Source of the DNA: Loripinus fragilis
Lineage: Eukaryota; Mollusca; Bivalvia; Lucinida; Lucinidae
NCBI GenBank assembly: GCA_964019695.1
Contig: OZ026530.1
Coordinates: 30,424,690 to 30,488,689, forward strand
Length of the DNA stretch: 64,000 nucleotides
Direction: 5' to 3'
In this document: one piece after another, positions 21,640-31,379 of the stretch
How positions within the stretch are numbered: position 1 is the first letter of the stretch
Layout of the letters: each line of letters starts with the position of its first letter
Position numbers and translations under genes: made by a program
The notes under the pieces: model-generated
The model's input: the letters and a program-made list of their open reading frames with translations, nothing else
The model's database searches: none
What the model was told of the DNA's origin: nothing

Positions 21640-22022
21640 TTCGAGATATTTCTTTGTAGATCATTGTTAATTTTCTATTTCAGTTTGGTGCTTTGAATAA
21701 TTTTAATACATAAAACATTTCAGAGCAGATATCCAAACTGAGTAGAGTCTGTGTAATAAATCCTAATTCATTCAAAGGGTTTATTTCTGAAGCTAGGGCT
21801 CAAAATTACTCCTGTGTATATTTCACTTGTCAAATCACCTTAACTGCAGCTACAGATATAAGTAAATAAATCCCAAAGGTTGTTCCCCGCCGTTTTACTA
21901 TGTGGAAACGATCGAACATAGAGCTGTAGAATTTTCAAACCAACATCGAGCATAGCAATAGTTCTGATACTGATACAGGTAAACACCGCTTTTTTGATCA
22001 AATGTTTTTGTTTTTTGTTTGT
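21640..22022. other. Non-coding stretch, nothing recognised
   Basis: AT-rich. No gene or repeat identified. Confidence 0.3.
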
Positions 22023-22028
22023 AAATAG

Positions 22029-22058
22029 TAGGGGAGACCGGGGCTAGTTCGGTCTCAG
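22029..22058 (+). repeat. GGGGAGACCGGGGCTAGTTCGG terminus, left
   Basis: A stretch of about 27 bp preceded by TA is matched, inverted, at 35006-35036, where it is followed by TA. It may be the left end of a DNA element whose right end lies 13 kb away, or a solo end. Confidence 0.55.
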
Positions 22059-22262
22059 GGCATGCTCGGCATGTGGCTATATTTAGCATGTAAACTAGGT
22101 AACAGGTCGTTTCGCCCCAAGATCAGTTCGCCCCTAGTTGTTTCGCCCCTAGTCGTTTCGCCCCAAATTTGATGCCTTGACGTTTCGCCCCTACATCCCA
22201 GTCTTTTCGCCCCAAGACCCTAGTCGTTTCGCCCCACTTTTTTACCTTACTCGTTTCGCCCC

Positions 22263-23040
22263 ACTTTTTTAATCCCTTCAAATTGTTATACATTTCATAA
22301 AGATATTTTAAGCATTATCATATGATAATAATTTAGTTTTAACGATGAACACGCTTCAGTAATAATGATAGCAATTAAGCCTTGTGGAACCCAGATTTAT
22401 CTTTTATACCAAAAGCCATCTGATCAGGATCCACACTGCTATAAATTATTTAATTGGTATGGTGCAGGCTTGAGGGTGTAGGTGTCCATGAAAAACATTT
22501 GAGGGGACTGTAGTGCATAAAAAATTATGCATGACTAGGATAGACCGTGATAACAAAATGCAATGCTTACAAAAAATACTAATAAAATATAGCATAAAAT
22601 TAATTTTATATTTCCTTGGCTCCACCCCTGCGCCAATATGCAAGGTGGCACTGGTCTGCTCATTGCAATAAGAAAACGGACTGATCAATCAGTTAAAGTA
22701 ATTGGGCGTTAATTTTCTCTAATTAAAGTGTGCAGCCGAATAATCTTTTATCTGTGAGTCATTAACGGGATTAAGACTAGGGTGTCGAAAACACTCGCCA
22801 ATCAATCAGCTTCAATTAGAAATTGATTGTTCAATGAAACGTTGATATGTCGGTGACATGCTTTGATTTCGTCGGTGAATGTACGTTTTTTTATCTGATC
22901 AACGAAGGCTTTGACCAACCTGTGCACACGCTCAGACTGGACGGAGTGATCGCCCACATTCGAAACAATTGTTTCGAGGCCCACAGAGCTCATGTTTGTA
23001 TATTTCATAACCAACCGTGACAAAATAATTTTATAAAAGT
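22263..23040. other. Non-coding stretch inside the TTTCGCCCC segment
   Basis: Contains one GATC hairpin-type word (CTGATCAGGATCCACACTGC, about 22420). No gene recognised. Confidence 0.35.
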
Positions 23041-24490
23041 ATGTAAGGGTGCAAAGATCAGGAATCGATACAATCAAGTACCACACCTGACCCAGGATAC
23101 CAATGGGAAAGTGACAAACTCACAGCAGACACCACAAACGAGAGCCAAGAGGTCAGCCCTTTCCCAGCAGGTGACCACAAAGCACATATAAACAGACGCG
23201 CACAAAGACATGGCAAACACAAGACAGAACAAAGACATAAAAGATCCACAAAAGAAGTACCGCCTTGGAACGGTCAGTAAAATATTTTACTGGAGGGCTT
23301 AAACCGGTTAAACGGCGCCAACCTCACCCTTAATTCAGATGTGGATCAAGACGCATAGATATTTGGTTTGCATGAAAGACCCCTAACTCATCAATGCATC
23401 ATCTCCTAAAACATATAAATCAAGATATAACAAGGAGATAAAGCAAAGATAGGGACTCAACAGTAAATAAAACTGAATACCGGAGCAGAAGAAATCCAAC
23501 AGGTAAACCCCGGTGGGCCCGACAAACAGCCAAAGCATCAAGCCCCTACCATCTCATCAATAGACAAATCTTTAAGTCGGAACCATCATAGAGTCTGAAG
23601 ACCGACCCACCGGCGTGCAATTAAAGAGGAAAGCAAAGTTGCCAACCATGATTGGGTTGACTACCAAGCATGCAGTCTGTTGCAATACATTAATGTTATA
23701 GCCAATTTTTTTAATAATGGGAAATAATTTAATGAACTGCGCTGAAAAATTATTAGAACCAACAATCTTCTTCAATTTATACACCAAGTCACCATAGAAA
23801 TCAGGTTCCGAAAGTCCTTGGCGCAAGAGAGATTTAAGTCCAACTTGGAATTTAGAAATCAAATCATAGTATCGTCTATAAAATTTTGAAAAAAAGTTTT
23901 GCGAAGTTTATGATACCGGTAGCCTTGTTTAAGAAGTTCTGAGTTAACAATTTATTGCGAGTGTTGAAGTCAGCAACATAGCTAGATGCTCTAGCAAAAC
24001 GAATGAGTTGAGAGATATAGAGTCCATAGGATGTAGAACTAGGAACATCACCATCTAAAAATGGGAAATTGACAATTTCAAAATCAAAGTCGTCACGTTT
24101 ATCATAAATTTTGGAAGAAACAATATCATTAGAAATTGACAAATGCAAGTCTAAAAATGCAGCTTCGGTATCAGAGGCATTGGCTTTATTCAGTTTGAGC
24201 TCTGAAGGGTATATTTGACTTACCATATTGTCAAAATAAACATTATTAATATTTAAAATATCGTCCAAATATCTGGAAGTAGTGTTAAACGCATCAATAA
24301 CATCAGCCTGCTTATCATCAGAAAGAGACATCATAAAGTCCCACTCATAACAAAACAGGAATAAATCTGCAACCAGGGGAGCACAATTAGTGCCCATAGG
24401 AATCCCTACTACTTGTCTATAGAGCTTGGTGCCAAATCGAATAAAAATGTTGTAATCCCAACTACTTGTCTATAGAGCTTGGTGCCGAAT
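23041..24490 (-). mobile_element. 5'-truncated retroelement with PTHR21301/Penelope-like RT
   Basis: On the - strand: RT coding from about 24487 to 23575, then a 3' untranslated region ending at the terminus complementary to GTAAGGGTGCAAAGATCAGG (23045 and onward). The same terminus recurs at 16032 and 55213, which identifies the family's 3' end. The 5' side is truncated after a small local duplication (TACTTGTCTATAGAGCTTGG at about 24411 and 24463). Confidence 0.7.
23572..24450 (-). pseudogene. Reverse transcriptase fragment, PTHR21301 / Penelope-like family
   Basis: From the 5' side: RFGTKLYRQVVGIPMGTNCAPLVADLF, with the motif B-like GIPMGTNCAPL; then TTSRYLDDILN (motif C, YLDD); then KLYDKRDDFDFEIVNFPFLD-like sequence; then YGLYISQLIRFARA. 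An extra A in a run of seven at about 23890-23896 shifts the frame. The second frame continues FYRRYYDLISKFQVGLKSLLRQGLSEPDFYGDLVYKLKKIV to the end near 23572. The family is an RT lineage common in aquatic invertebrates. Assignment to Penelope-like elements is likely but not proven here; no GIY-YIG domain is visible. Confidence 0.75.
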
Positions 24491-24839
24491 CCCACTTAGC
24501 TCCAAGCAGGTTTCATATAATATACACAGTATATAGCATTTACGAGTCTGTCACTTATTTTTTAGACATGGAACAAATGGATTCCATTACCGAGCATTTT
24601 GGGATCAAACGTTTCAGATCAGTCGCCGCCGTTTGTGCAATCTACCCTGATGCGCAAACAGTGGCGACTCATTTGTATTTGGAATTGACATCAGTTTGTG
24701 TAAATATTCTTATCAAAGTTCTCTATAGGGTTCTTATTTTGGTTAAATAAACATTTCGGACTGCAATTTACGCTCATCAAGTTATAATCTCAATAAGTGT
24801 TTGGTACCGAAAATATACCACGCATTGGCTGAAAACATG

Positions 24840-25025
24840 AGGAACCCAGCCAGCATCCAATCTCGTGCTGTTATTGGCCCGCCGGTAAAATGCCATTCGA
24901 ATGGCGTTTCGCTGGCGGCCGATAGTGGCCCCATTTTACGTGCTTACTGGGAAGTGGGCGGGCATTTGGCTAACCCATCCAGCATCCAATCTCGTGCCCC
25001 TATCGGCCCGCCGGTAAAAATTTGC
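24840..25025. mobile_element. ATCGGCCCGCC palindromic MITE
   Basis: GGCCCGCCGGTAAAATGCC and GGCGTTTCGCTGGCGGCC form a palindrome inside flanks AGCATCCAATCTCGTG. The flank plus first arm is repeated at 24975-25020. Related copies: 31310-31372, 51536-51595 and 54345-54425. Confidence 0.65.
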
Positions 25026-25029
25026 AGTC

Positions 25030-25765
25030 TTGTCGAAATCAATGACCAACGTAGGTCAAAAGATAGCCAGCTAAATTGTTGTTTGTTTGGTTGTTTGTTT
25101 ATTTGTTTGCAATTAGTGAATTAAACTGATGAAAAGTGTTATCTTGTCATTATTTCGTGTATAATTATGGTTATCTGTTTTACCCATTGGAAAGAGACAT
25201 GGAAACACGTTTGCCATGTGTAAGATTCTACAAATGTCTTCAGCATGATTTGTCATAATTGCAAGATATAATATTGCTTTACGTTGCAGAGACGTTAGAT
25301 GAAATGAATGCAATTTACTTCAAATATGTCAGCATTATCTTTATAATGGGGAAACCGGATTGTGCGATAAACGGCATGTGCGATAGTTAAAATGGTCTAC
25401 ATGATGAGAACTCAGAATTTTCAGACCTCAAATCCCTAGGAAATTCTACCTGGCAGAAATGTGTAACTTAACCATAACATGAGCATTTGATACAAGTTTA
25501 TTGCCGAATAACATAGACCCATCTACAGATTCCATGTTGATCGCACATAAAATGTATACTTAGGCCAAAAATTAGGCATAGCTTTATATAGCCAGAAAAC
25601 ATCTTTGTCATGAGAGGTAATATTATTGATATTACTGTACTTTAGGTATAATCGCATATGCGGTAAATCTTTATCCAGCCAAACGTGTTGTCGATTTTAA
25701 CTGTTAAACTACTTTTTGCACTAACTATTCACATAGATTTCAACAAAATAGGTTGATTTTTCTTC
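25030..25765. other. Non-coding stretch, nothing recognised
   Basis: AT-rich. No gene, RNA or shared repeat identified. Confidence 0.3.
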
Positions 25766-25829
25766 TTGGCGCGAATCGACCAGGGGCGAAACGACCTGGG
25801 GCGAAACGCCGCTGGGGCGAAACTTTAAG

Positions 25830-26345
25830 GGGGGCAAACTGGATCATACCCAACAATGAAAAATTGTCATGACAGATTTACCTGTATTAATCCTTATAGC
25901 GGTTTACACTGAAACGAATAGGAAAGTATTAATTAAACTCTTATTAAAAAAGTCTGGTACATAATGCAAAAAAATTGCTGGTAGCTTTAGAAACTACATT
26001 ATTCTGCGAACATTTTGATATATTTTTCATAATTTTTGGATGAAAACTTAAACTCCCTTTTTCGAGTTTTTTCTGACCACTGCTGAAATGATTAAACAAA
26101 TAGTAAAAATGCCACGTTTTTTCCGTGGATTGTTATTAAAAACATAACAATATCCCTTTTCAAATAATATGAGAAAAAAAAAATGCTAGTAGTATTGCGT
26201 AGTGGAGACTTTTAGAAATCCTTTGATATTTAATTTGTTGAAATAAAATAAAAACTTAAACTCCCTTATTAGAGATTTGTAACAACGGTGTTGTAATTTT
26301 TTTCTACCTTTTAGGATTATCGGCCTAATGGCGGAAAATCACGAG
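25830..26345. other. Non-coding stretch before hairpin H2
   Basis: Two partial repeats (AAAACTTAAACTCCCTT at about 26043 and 26252, each near a CTAGTAG/GCTGGTAG word) suggest an old local duplication of about 210 bp. No gene. Confidence 0.35.
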
Positions 26346-26524
26346 ATAAATACACATTATTACTTTAGTAACTTGATCCGATGGGTCGGATCACGTCGAG
26401 TGGGTGCGCCAGGAACAACCGGATCACACGAGACGAAGTCGAGTGTGATCCGGTCGTTCCTGGCGCACCCACGAGACGTGATCCGACCCATCGGATCAAG
26501 TTACTAAAGTAATAATGTATTTAT
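26346..26524. repeat. Hairpin H2 with two GA/GA internal loops
   Basis: A 179-bp palindrome with arms of about 85 bp and few mismatches. The tip is CACAC (26425-26429), GA, GAC, GAA (26435-26437), GTC, GA, GTGTG (26443-26447). A second tandem GA/GA is built into the stem: GTC-GA-GTG at 26395-26402 opposite CAC-GA-GAC at 26470-26477. Its outer right end overlaps the 23-bp inverted repeat of the recombinase element. Confidence 0.9.
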
Positions 26525-26730
26525 TATATACCTACAAAAAATAAACAACAACAAGGAAAGTTTCAACGATAAATTCAACATTTTTCACAACAAGAACAGC
26601 GAAAACTTTGATTCTATTCTATTCTACTCTAGTCAAACTCTGGGTCAGGTGCTGGGTTTTATGCGGCGTATAAATACACATCAAATCGAAAGTACAAATG
26701 CTTCGATTGTATTGATGAAAGTTGAAATAT

Positions 26731-28254
26731 TTAATCACTGTCAGAGTCAATGACACGTATTCTCTTCCTTTTCGGAGAACACTGGGGGTAATTATTGTTT
26801 ACAGTTATATTGCAGTTAAGTAGCTTTGCTCCATGAAATATATCACCCAAGAAATTGGAAGATTTTGTCGCCGAGAATGAACTCGAAACTGCAGCACAGT
26901 TGGGTGGGGTAGTAGCATTTGAAGGTTGACACTGCTTGTTTACAGGGTTTAATGCAATAGATTTGTTGGACAGTATGTCAGACATCTGGTGTTGCATTTC
27001 GTTTGAAGCGATTGCATAGTTATTAACACTTTGAACGTTTTTGTGACCAGTTAGCTGTTGGATTGTAGTGGGAGCTACACCTGCATGAAGAAGTTTGGTG
27101 CATGTGGTTTTCCTGGCCGAATGATTAGTTTTTCTGCCAGGAATTTCTGCTTTTGAAGCCATGTTTTTCATGATATACCGCAGTGAATTTTCCCCTAGGG
27201 GCTGTCCCTTAAACCATGTTTCCGAGTCTGGTTTACGCTGGTGGTGAATAGCTAGGTAAAACGGGCTTTCTGGATAATTCATCTTGATGGGCCTATGTCT
27301 CTGATAAGCTTTATAAGCTACCACCGGACAGTCACTAGGGTCATCTGGATGAGCAAACTGTTTGGGGCGAAATGAACGGGTATCGCTAGCCTCGCCAGTT
27401 CTCGTCTTTGTGGCCCTTTCACGCTCGAATTCCAGGTACTCCTGCCCATTCTCATCTTCATGTAGCTGAATATCTCCCCAGCGAAGACTGTGGTTTTCTG
27501 CTCCAGGGCGTATACCAAACAGCATCGTATTTTGAAGCCACATTTTGTTCAAGAGCTGCTGGGGACTATTAAGTCCAACACAATTTTTGTCCTTTAGGGC
27601 TTTTTCCTCTCCTTTGGACAATGGTGTTGATGCATTGGGTCGATTTCCTTTGCCTTTTTGTTTTAGTTCTTTTCGCTTTAATGCTAAGACAGCCCGGGAG
27701 GTAGCAAACTCCTTGTCTACGACTAAACTGAACGGATATTTTCTATCTCGCAAGTACCTGTCAATACCTCTGTGATATGATGTCAAGGTGTCTGGTTCAT
27801 ATTGCTCCCCATTAGCTTTTCTGATCGACAGCAAAAATGATCCAATATAATTGTCAAGTTCATCAGCTTGGATTGTATTAATCTCCCTGGTCTCCTTACG
27901 TGGAGGCATTTCCAACCAGTTAGTGAACTGACGCATTACTGTGGCTGTTTTCCGCACTGTGTTTTTATTTTTCATTGAGTCAACAAAGTTGTTTTTCTCA
28001 TTATCTGTCACTTCTACAAATGTAGGTTGCTTTTGTTTATTTTCTTTTACATTTCCATCAGCTTCCAGGAAATTATTGTCCCCGCTGTTGCTTGGTAGCA
28101 AGTTTTCTGGCCTATATTCCATACTGCCACTGTCAGGATTGTTTTCATTTGAATCAATCCACTCACCCAAAAGCCACTCAGAGTTATTTTCATCTAGTAA
28201 TTCAAAGTCACAGCCCATAAAAGCATCAAAACTGAGAATATTGTTGTTCTCCAT
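26731..28254 (-). CDS. Tyrosine recombinase, Crypton type, intact
   Basis: A 507-residue frame from ATG with no interruption. An acidic, Asn-rich N-terminal region (1-90) precedes a SAM-like core-binding region (about 95-200; KNTVRKTATVMRQFTNWLE, then ADELDNYIGSFLLSIRK). The catalytic domain follows (about 215-420). The tetrad is visible: Arg249 in FGIRPGAENHSLRWGD, His378 and Arg381 in NHSARKTTC, His404 in LTGHKN, and the nucleophile Tyr413 in NNYA. The tail is Ser/Asn-rich with a basic cluster SPKRKRIR (493-500), probably a nuclear signal. The protein would bind and recombine DNA through a 3'-phosphotyrosine intermediate. The core resembles the DUF3504/Crypton lineage, from which animal host genes have been domesticated. 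Whether this is an active transposon, an immobile relic or a host gene cannot be decided here. No introns are needed. Confidence 0.88.
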   Translation of the reverse strand: MENNNILSFDAFMGCDFELLDENNSEWLLGEWIDSNENNPDSGSMEYRPENLLPSNSGDNNFLEADGNVKENKQKQPTFVEVTDNEKNNFVDSMKNKNTVRKTATVMRQFTNWLEMPPRKETREINTIQADELDNYIGSFLLSIRKANGEQYEPDTLTSYHRGIDRYLRDRKYPFSLVVDKEFATSRAVLALKRKELKQKGKGNRPNASTPLSKGEEKALKDKNCVGLNSPQQLLNKMWLQNTMLFGIRPGAENHSLRWGDIQLHEDENGQEYLEFERERATKTRTGEASDTRSFRPKQFAHPDDPSDCPVVAYKAYQRHRPIKMNYPESPFYLAIHHQRKPDSETWFKGQPLGENSLRYIMKNMASKAEIPGRKTNHSARKTTCTKLLHAGVAPTTIQQLTGHKNVQSVNNYAIASNEMQHQMSDILSNKSIALNPVNKQCQPSNATTPPNCAAVSSSFSATKSSNFLGDIFHGAKLLNCNITVNNNYPQCSPKRKRIRVIDSDSD

Positions 28255-29005
28255 AGCAGTGGCTGTTGATATAAGCTTTAATATAGTTTGTTTACCTTTC
28301 TTGAGCTTGGAAATTCAGATTTTCTTTTTTTCCAGCTTTTTTACATTATTTTAATTCCAAAAAGTCATCAAACTTCTTCAAATTGAGTCAGAATTTCAGA
28401 TTTATTTTCTTGATATGTAACTCTAATAACAAGATATTTTTCAGAATTTTTTCAGATTTTTTCCTGCTGTAATTTTCAAAATAACTTCAAAGAAAGTCTC
28501 TAGCAGACGATTTTAAGGCTTATTTATTGACACTATTATGGTAGCTGACGGACATTTACGGAAAATAACGGATTTCAACGCGACCTTAAAAAAAGAGATT
28601 GGGCCGTTTTTTTTGGAAATTTTAACAGTTTGGGGGATCAGCATGCCTGATAATGCATAGAAACATGAAAATTAATCGATGTTAGACGTGTCCTGGTGGA
28701 AAATGCTGAGGAAAGTGAGTTTTGGCCGTGATGCATGGATTGGAATATTCTCTTCAAAAACATCGCTTCGGTGATGGATTTTACTGAAATAAGTACCAAA
28801 CTCCCCACCAACGTCAACCTTTCTTTCAATAGGAATTATTCTGACCGGAGGTATACTACTGCTGGGGAGTTTGATACACTAACGTTGCAAAAGTAGTGCG
28901 GACTTGGGTAAAATATAGAGGATACTGATACGGGATCAGAAAACTCGAGTAGGGTGATACGGGATTCTGTATTTTTGCTTAGGAAACTAGGTAGTATCAA
29001 GGGAT
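28255..29005. other. 5' region of the recombinase element
   Basis: T-rich on the + strand (A-rich upstream of the ATG on the coding strand). No TATA box or other element can be assigned with confidence. 28550-29000 contains no gene. Confidence 0.35.
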
Positions 29006-29229
29006 ATTTTTTGTAGGTATATAATAAAGTCAGTGACCGGTTGCATTTGTCTTCAGGGTATCATAGTTTCTCAGTTTGATCAGTATGATTATAATAAACG
29101 CCCGGAAGATTATATAATCATTCAGTTTGAATAAAATCATTTTATCAATTATGGTTTAACCTTTTTTATTGTGTTGTATATTTAGAGATGTTGATGTCAA
29201 TATTTCTAAAAGCATATATAAAATAATAA

Positions 29230-29467
29230 TTGGCCTCAACGCAGGAAAACCTGGCATATTACATGCGAACAATAAAGGCGCAGACCAGCCAGCGCACCCG
29301 AGCAGTCTGATCAGTGCCCTTGTTATTTGCTTATTGGAAAGTAAAATATCTAAACTTGCTTCATGCAAAATTTTAATTTTCCATCTAGTCTCTGTATCTG
29401 AGCAGGTTGGTTTGAGCCTTTCATGACTCTAACCCTGAAGACAGGTTTTCTCGCGACATGGCTCCAT
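29230..29467. mobile_element. GGCCTCGACGCA MITE, second copy
   Basis: TTGGCCTCAACGCAGGAAAACC at the left and GACAGGTTTTCTCGCGACATG at the right, with the inner palindrome GCGCAGACCAGCC.../CAGTCTGATCAGTGCC. It is diverged from 21383-21631. Confidence 0.7.
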
Positions 29468-30017
29468 TAATATCATGATTATAGTATACAGTTATTTCAT
29501 GCCTGTTTGTAGTATAGTCAAAAGTATTACCCAACCGTCTATATACGGAGTAATTGTCTATTTTTTGCTATGTCATGAGTCACTGAACTATTCCACCGGT
29601 CAATAAATATGACTATAGACTGGCACTATACCATGGGCCGGGTTTCCCGATTTCCCGCTTCCCCGTTAAAAAACACATAGGCGCTTATTATCATGCGCGA
29701 CGACGATGCGCGTACGGTTCGTTTATGAAAGGACACGTTATGCAACAATGGTGAAAATGAGGCATCGTTTGGCAACTTTAAACTCCAATTACTCCGTTGT
29801 TTATGGTCAGAAACATAAAGTGTGGGTACTCGTTTTCTTAGTTAGAACGAGCGGAACATTTTGAGACCAAAATTGAGCAGATTTGGTGAAATTTTTCGTT
29901 TTGCATCAAAACCGCATCGTCTACAGCAACTCCATTCAAGGAACGCTGCTAAGTATTTCATCAAATGGGTCGGGTAATAAAACAGTTATTTCATGCCTGT
30001 TTGTAGTATAGTCAAAC

Positions 30018-30119
30018 TATTACCCCTCGGTACCGTGGACGACCTGATGCACTATTGCACTTGGCCTTCGGCCTCGTGCAATAGTGCATCAGGTCGTCCA
30101 CGGCACCTCGGGGTAATAG
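30018..30119. repeat. Hairpin H3
   Basis: A near-perfect palindrome from CTATTACCCC to GGGGTAATAG, stem CCGTGGACGACCTGATGCAC. On the - strand the tip is CAC-GA-GGCC-GAA-GGCC-AA-GTG, one base away from that of H4. H3 is the reverse complement of H4 along its whole length. Confidence 0.85.
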
Positions 30120-30167
30120 TTTTGACTATTCTACAAACAGGCATGAAATAACTGTATACTATTACCC

Positions 30168-30262
30168 CGAGGTGCCGTGGACGACCTGATGCACTATTGC
30201 ACGAGGCCGAAGGCCGAGTGCAATAGTGCATCAGGTCGTCCACGGCACCGAGGGGTAATAGT
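30168..30262. repeat. Hairpin H4 with tandem GA/GA tip
   Basis: Tip on the + strand: CAC (30200-30202), GA, GGCC, GAA (30209-30211), GGCC, GA, GTG (30218-30220). Both H3 and H4 are flanked by the same 35-45-bp sequence (GTTTGACTATACTACAAACA... GCATGAAATAACTG), which also occurs just outside the outer element at 29488-29524. Confidence 0.88.
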
Positions 30263-30456
30263 TTGACTATACTACAAACAGGCATGAAATAACTGTTTTA
30301 TTACCCAAACCATTTGACGAAATGCTTAGCAGCGTTCCTTGAATGCTTAGCAGCGTTCCTTGAATGGAGTTGCTGTAGACGATGCGGTTTTGTTGCAAAA
30401 CGGAAAATTTCACCAAATCTCCTTAATTTTGGTCTCAAAATGTTCGGCTCGTTCTA

Positions 30457-30881
30457 TCTATCTATCTATCTATCTTCGTATTCTGCCATACGCCCTCGCG
30501 GACATTTTAGGCAGCTGCGCGCTGTCGAGCAATGTTAGTAGAAAAAGAAAAAGAATAAAAGCATGATAGTTAAGGGGAATAAAAGATGATAGGTTAAAAA
30601 CAGTGAAGATGAGATTAAAATCAGGTTAAAAACAACAGTGTCAGGATCTAGGGTTTTGAGTGTTGTAGTTTGCTCACAGCGACCTTGAAGGCTTCAAGGT
30701 CTTGCAAACTAACAACAGACTCTGGCAGGGCATTCCACTGGACTATAGCCAGTGGAAAGAATGAATACTTATAATAATTCCTGTTTGTATGGATCTGACG
30801 AAATGTCATTGAGTGACAGTAACGGGACACTCTATGTGTAGGCTGGACATAATCTGGGAGGGGTACTGCCACAATTCCATT
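30457..30881 (-). mobile_element. 5'-truncated LINE inserted in the foldback arm
   Basis: Inserted between GCTCGTTCT and AACTAAGAAAACG, which are contiguous in the opposite arm at about 29845-29855. On the - strand it ends in (TAGA)n, a short-word 3' tail as in CR1/L2 elements. It carries the RT C-terminus at 30648-30872. The outer palindrome is therefore older than this LINE insertion. Confidence 0.8.
30648..30872 (-). pseudogene. C-terminal end of a jockey-superfamily reverse transcriptase ORF
   Basis: The frame ends with YKYSFFPLAIVQWNALPESV, then a LEAFK segment, which is the signature C-terminal segment of CR1/L2-like LINE polyproteins (YSFFPRTIRDWN-type). Only about 74 codons remain because of 5' truncation at insertion. 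Confidence 0.8.
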
Positions 30882-31309
30882 CTAACTAAGAAAACGAGTA
30901 CCCACACTTTATGTTTCTGACCATAAACAACGGAGTTATTGGAGTTTAAAGTTGCCAGACCATGCCTCATTCTCACCATTGTTGCATAACGTCTCCTTTC
31001 AGAACCGTACGCGCATCGTCGTCGCGCATGATAATAAGCGCCTGTGTGTTTTTAACAGAAAAGCGGGAAACCAGGCCCATGGTATAGTGCCAGTCTATAG
31101 TCATATTTATTGACCGGTGTAATAGTTCAGTGACTCATGACATAGCAAAAAATAGACAATTACTCCGTATATAGACGGTTGGGTAATAATAAGTATTATA
31201 TATAAATGTCCGTTGCTCGAATTTAAAATATTTGATTAAACATTTCTGGATCAGTAATTAAAAGCTAGAGGCGCATGATAATTATTTGTCGCACTGACGA
31301 GCATGGAGG

Positions 31310-31372
31310 CTAGGGCCACTATCGGCCCGCAAGAGAAATATCATTTGAATGGCGTTTTGCTGGCGGGCCGAT
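31310..31372. repeat. ATCGGCCCGCC palindromic MITE, diverged copy
   Basis: GGGCCACTATCGGCCCGC, ATTTGAATGGCGTTTTGCTGG and CGGGCCGATAGTG form a hairpin of the family at 24840-25025. Confidence 0.6.
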
Positions 31373-31379
31373 AGTGTTA

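Larger units (their letters stand above)
22105..25826. mobile_element. Segment with terminal arrays of the TTTCGCCCC word
   Basis: Eight words of the type GTCGTTTCGCCCC lie at 22105-22262. Three, inverted (GGGGCGAAAC), lie at 25783-25826, with a diverged CGAATCGAC beside them. One more inverted copy stands alone at about 33507-33520. The arrangement suggests a DNA transposon with word-array ends. Its interior contains the retroelement at 23041-24490 and a MITE at 24840-25025 as later insertions, and no transposase of its own. Confidence 0.5.
26520..29028 (-). mobile_element. Crypton-type tyrosine-recombinase element with 23-bp inverted repeats
   Basis: TATTATATACCTACAAAAAA and neighbours at 26520-26542 are matched perfectly and inverted at 29006-29028. 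Between them is one intact tyrosine recombinase frame, with about 750 bp upstream of its ATG and 190 bp downstream of its stop. Cryptons are described as lacking terminal inverted repeats, so these may be recombinase-binding sites rather than element ends. Confidence 0.65.
29525..31188. mobile_element. Long foldback element with nested hairpins at its centre
   Basis: Outer arms begin TATTACCCAACCG (29525-29537) and end with its complement (31176-31188). They pair over about 470 bp, through GTCTATATACGGAGTAATTG, GACTATAGACTGGCACTATA and TCATGCGCGACGACGATGCG. The right arm is split by a LINE tail (30457-30881) and has a 20-bp local duplication (TGCTTAGCAGCGTTCCTTGA, about 30320-30362). The centre (29982-30300) holds hairpins H3 and H4. 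No coding sequence of its own. Perhaps a foldback-type non-autonomous transposon. Confidence 0.75.

Noticed and set aside
30052..30285. Reading frames through the H3/H4 hairpins
   Set aside because: Palindromes yield similar open frames on both strands; no protein family resemblance.
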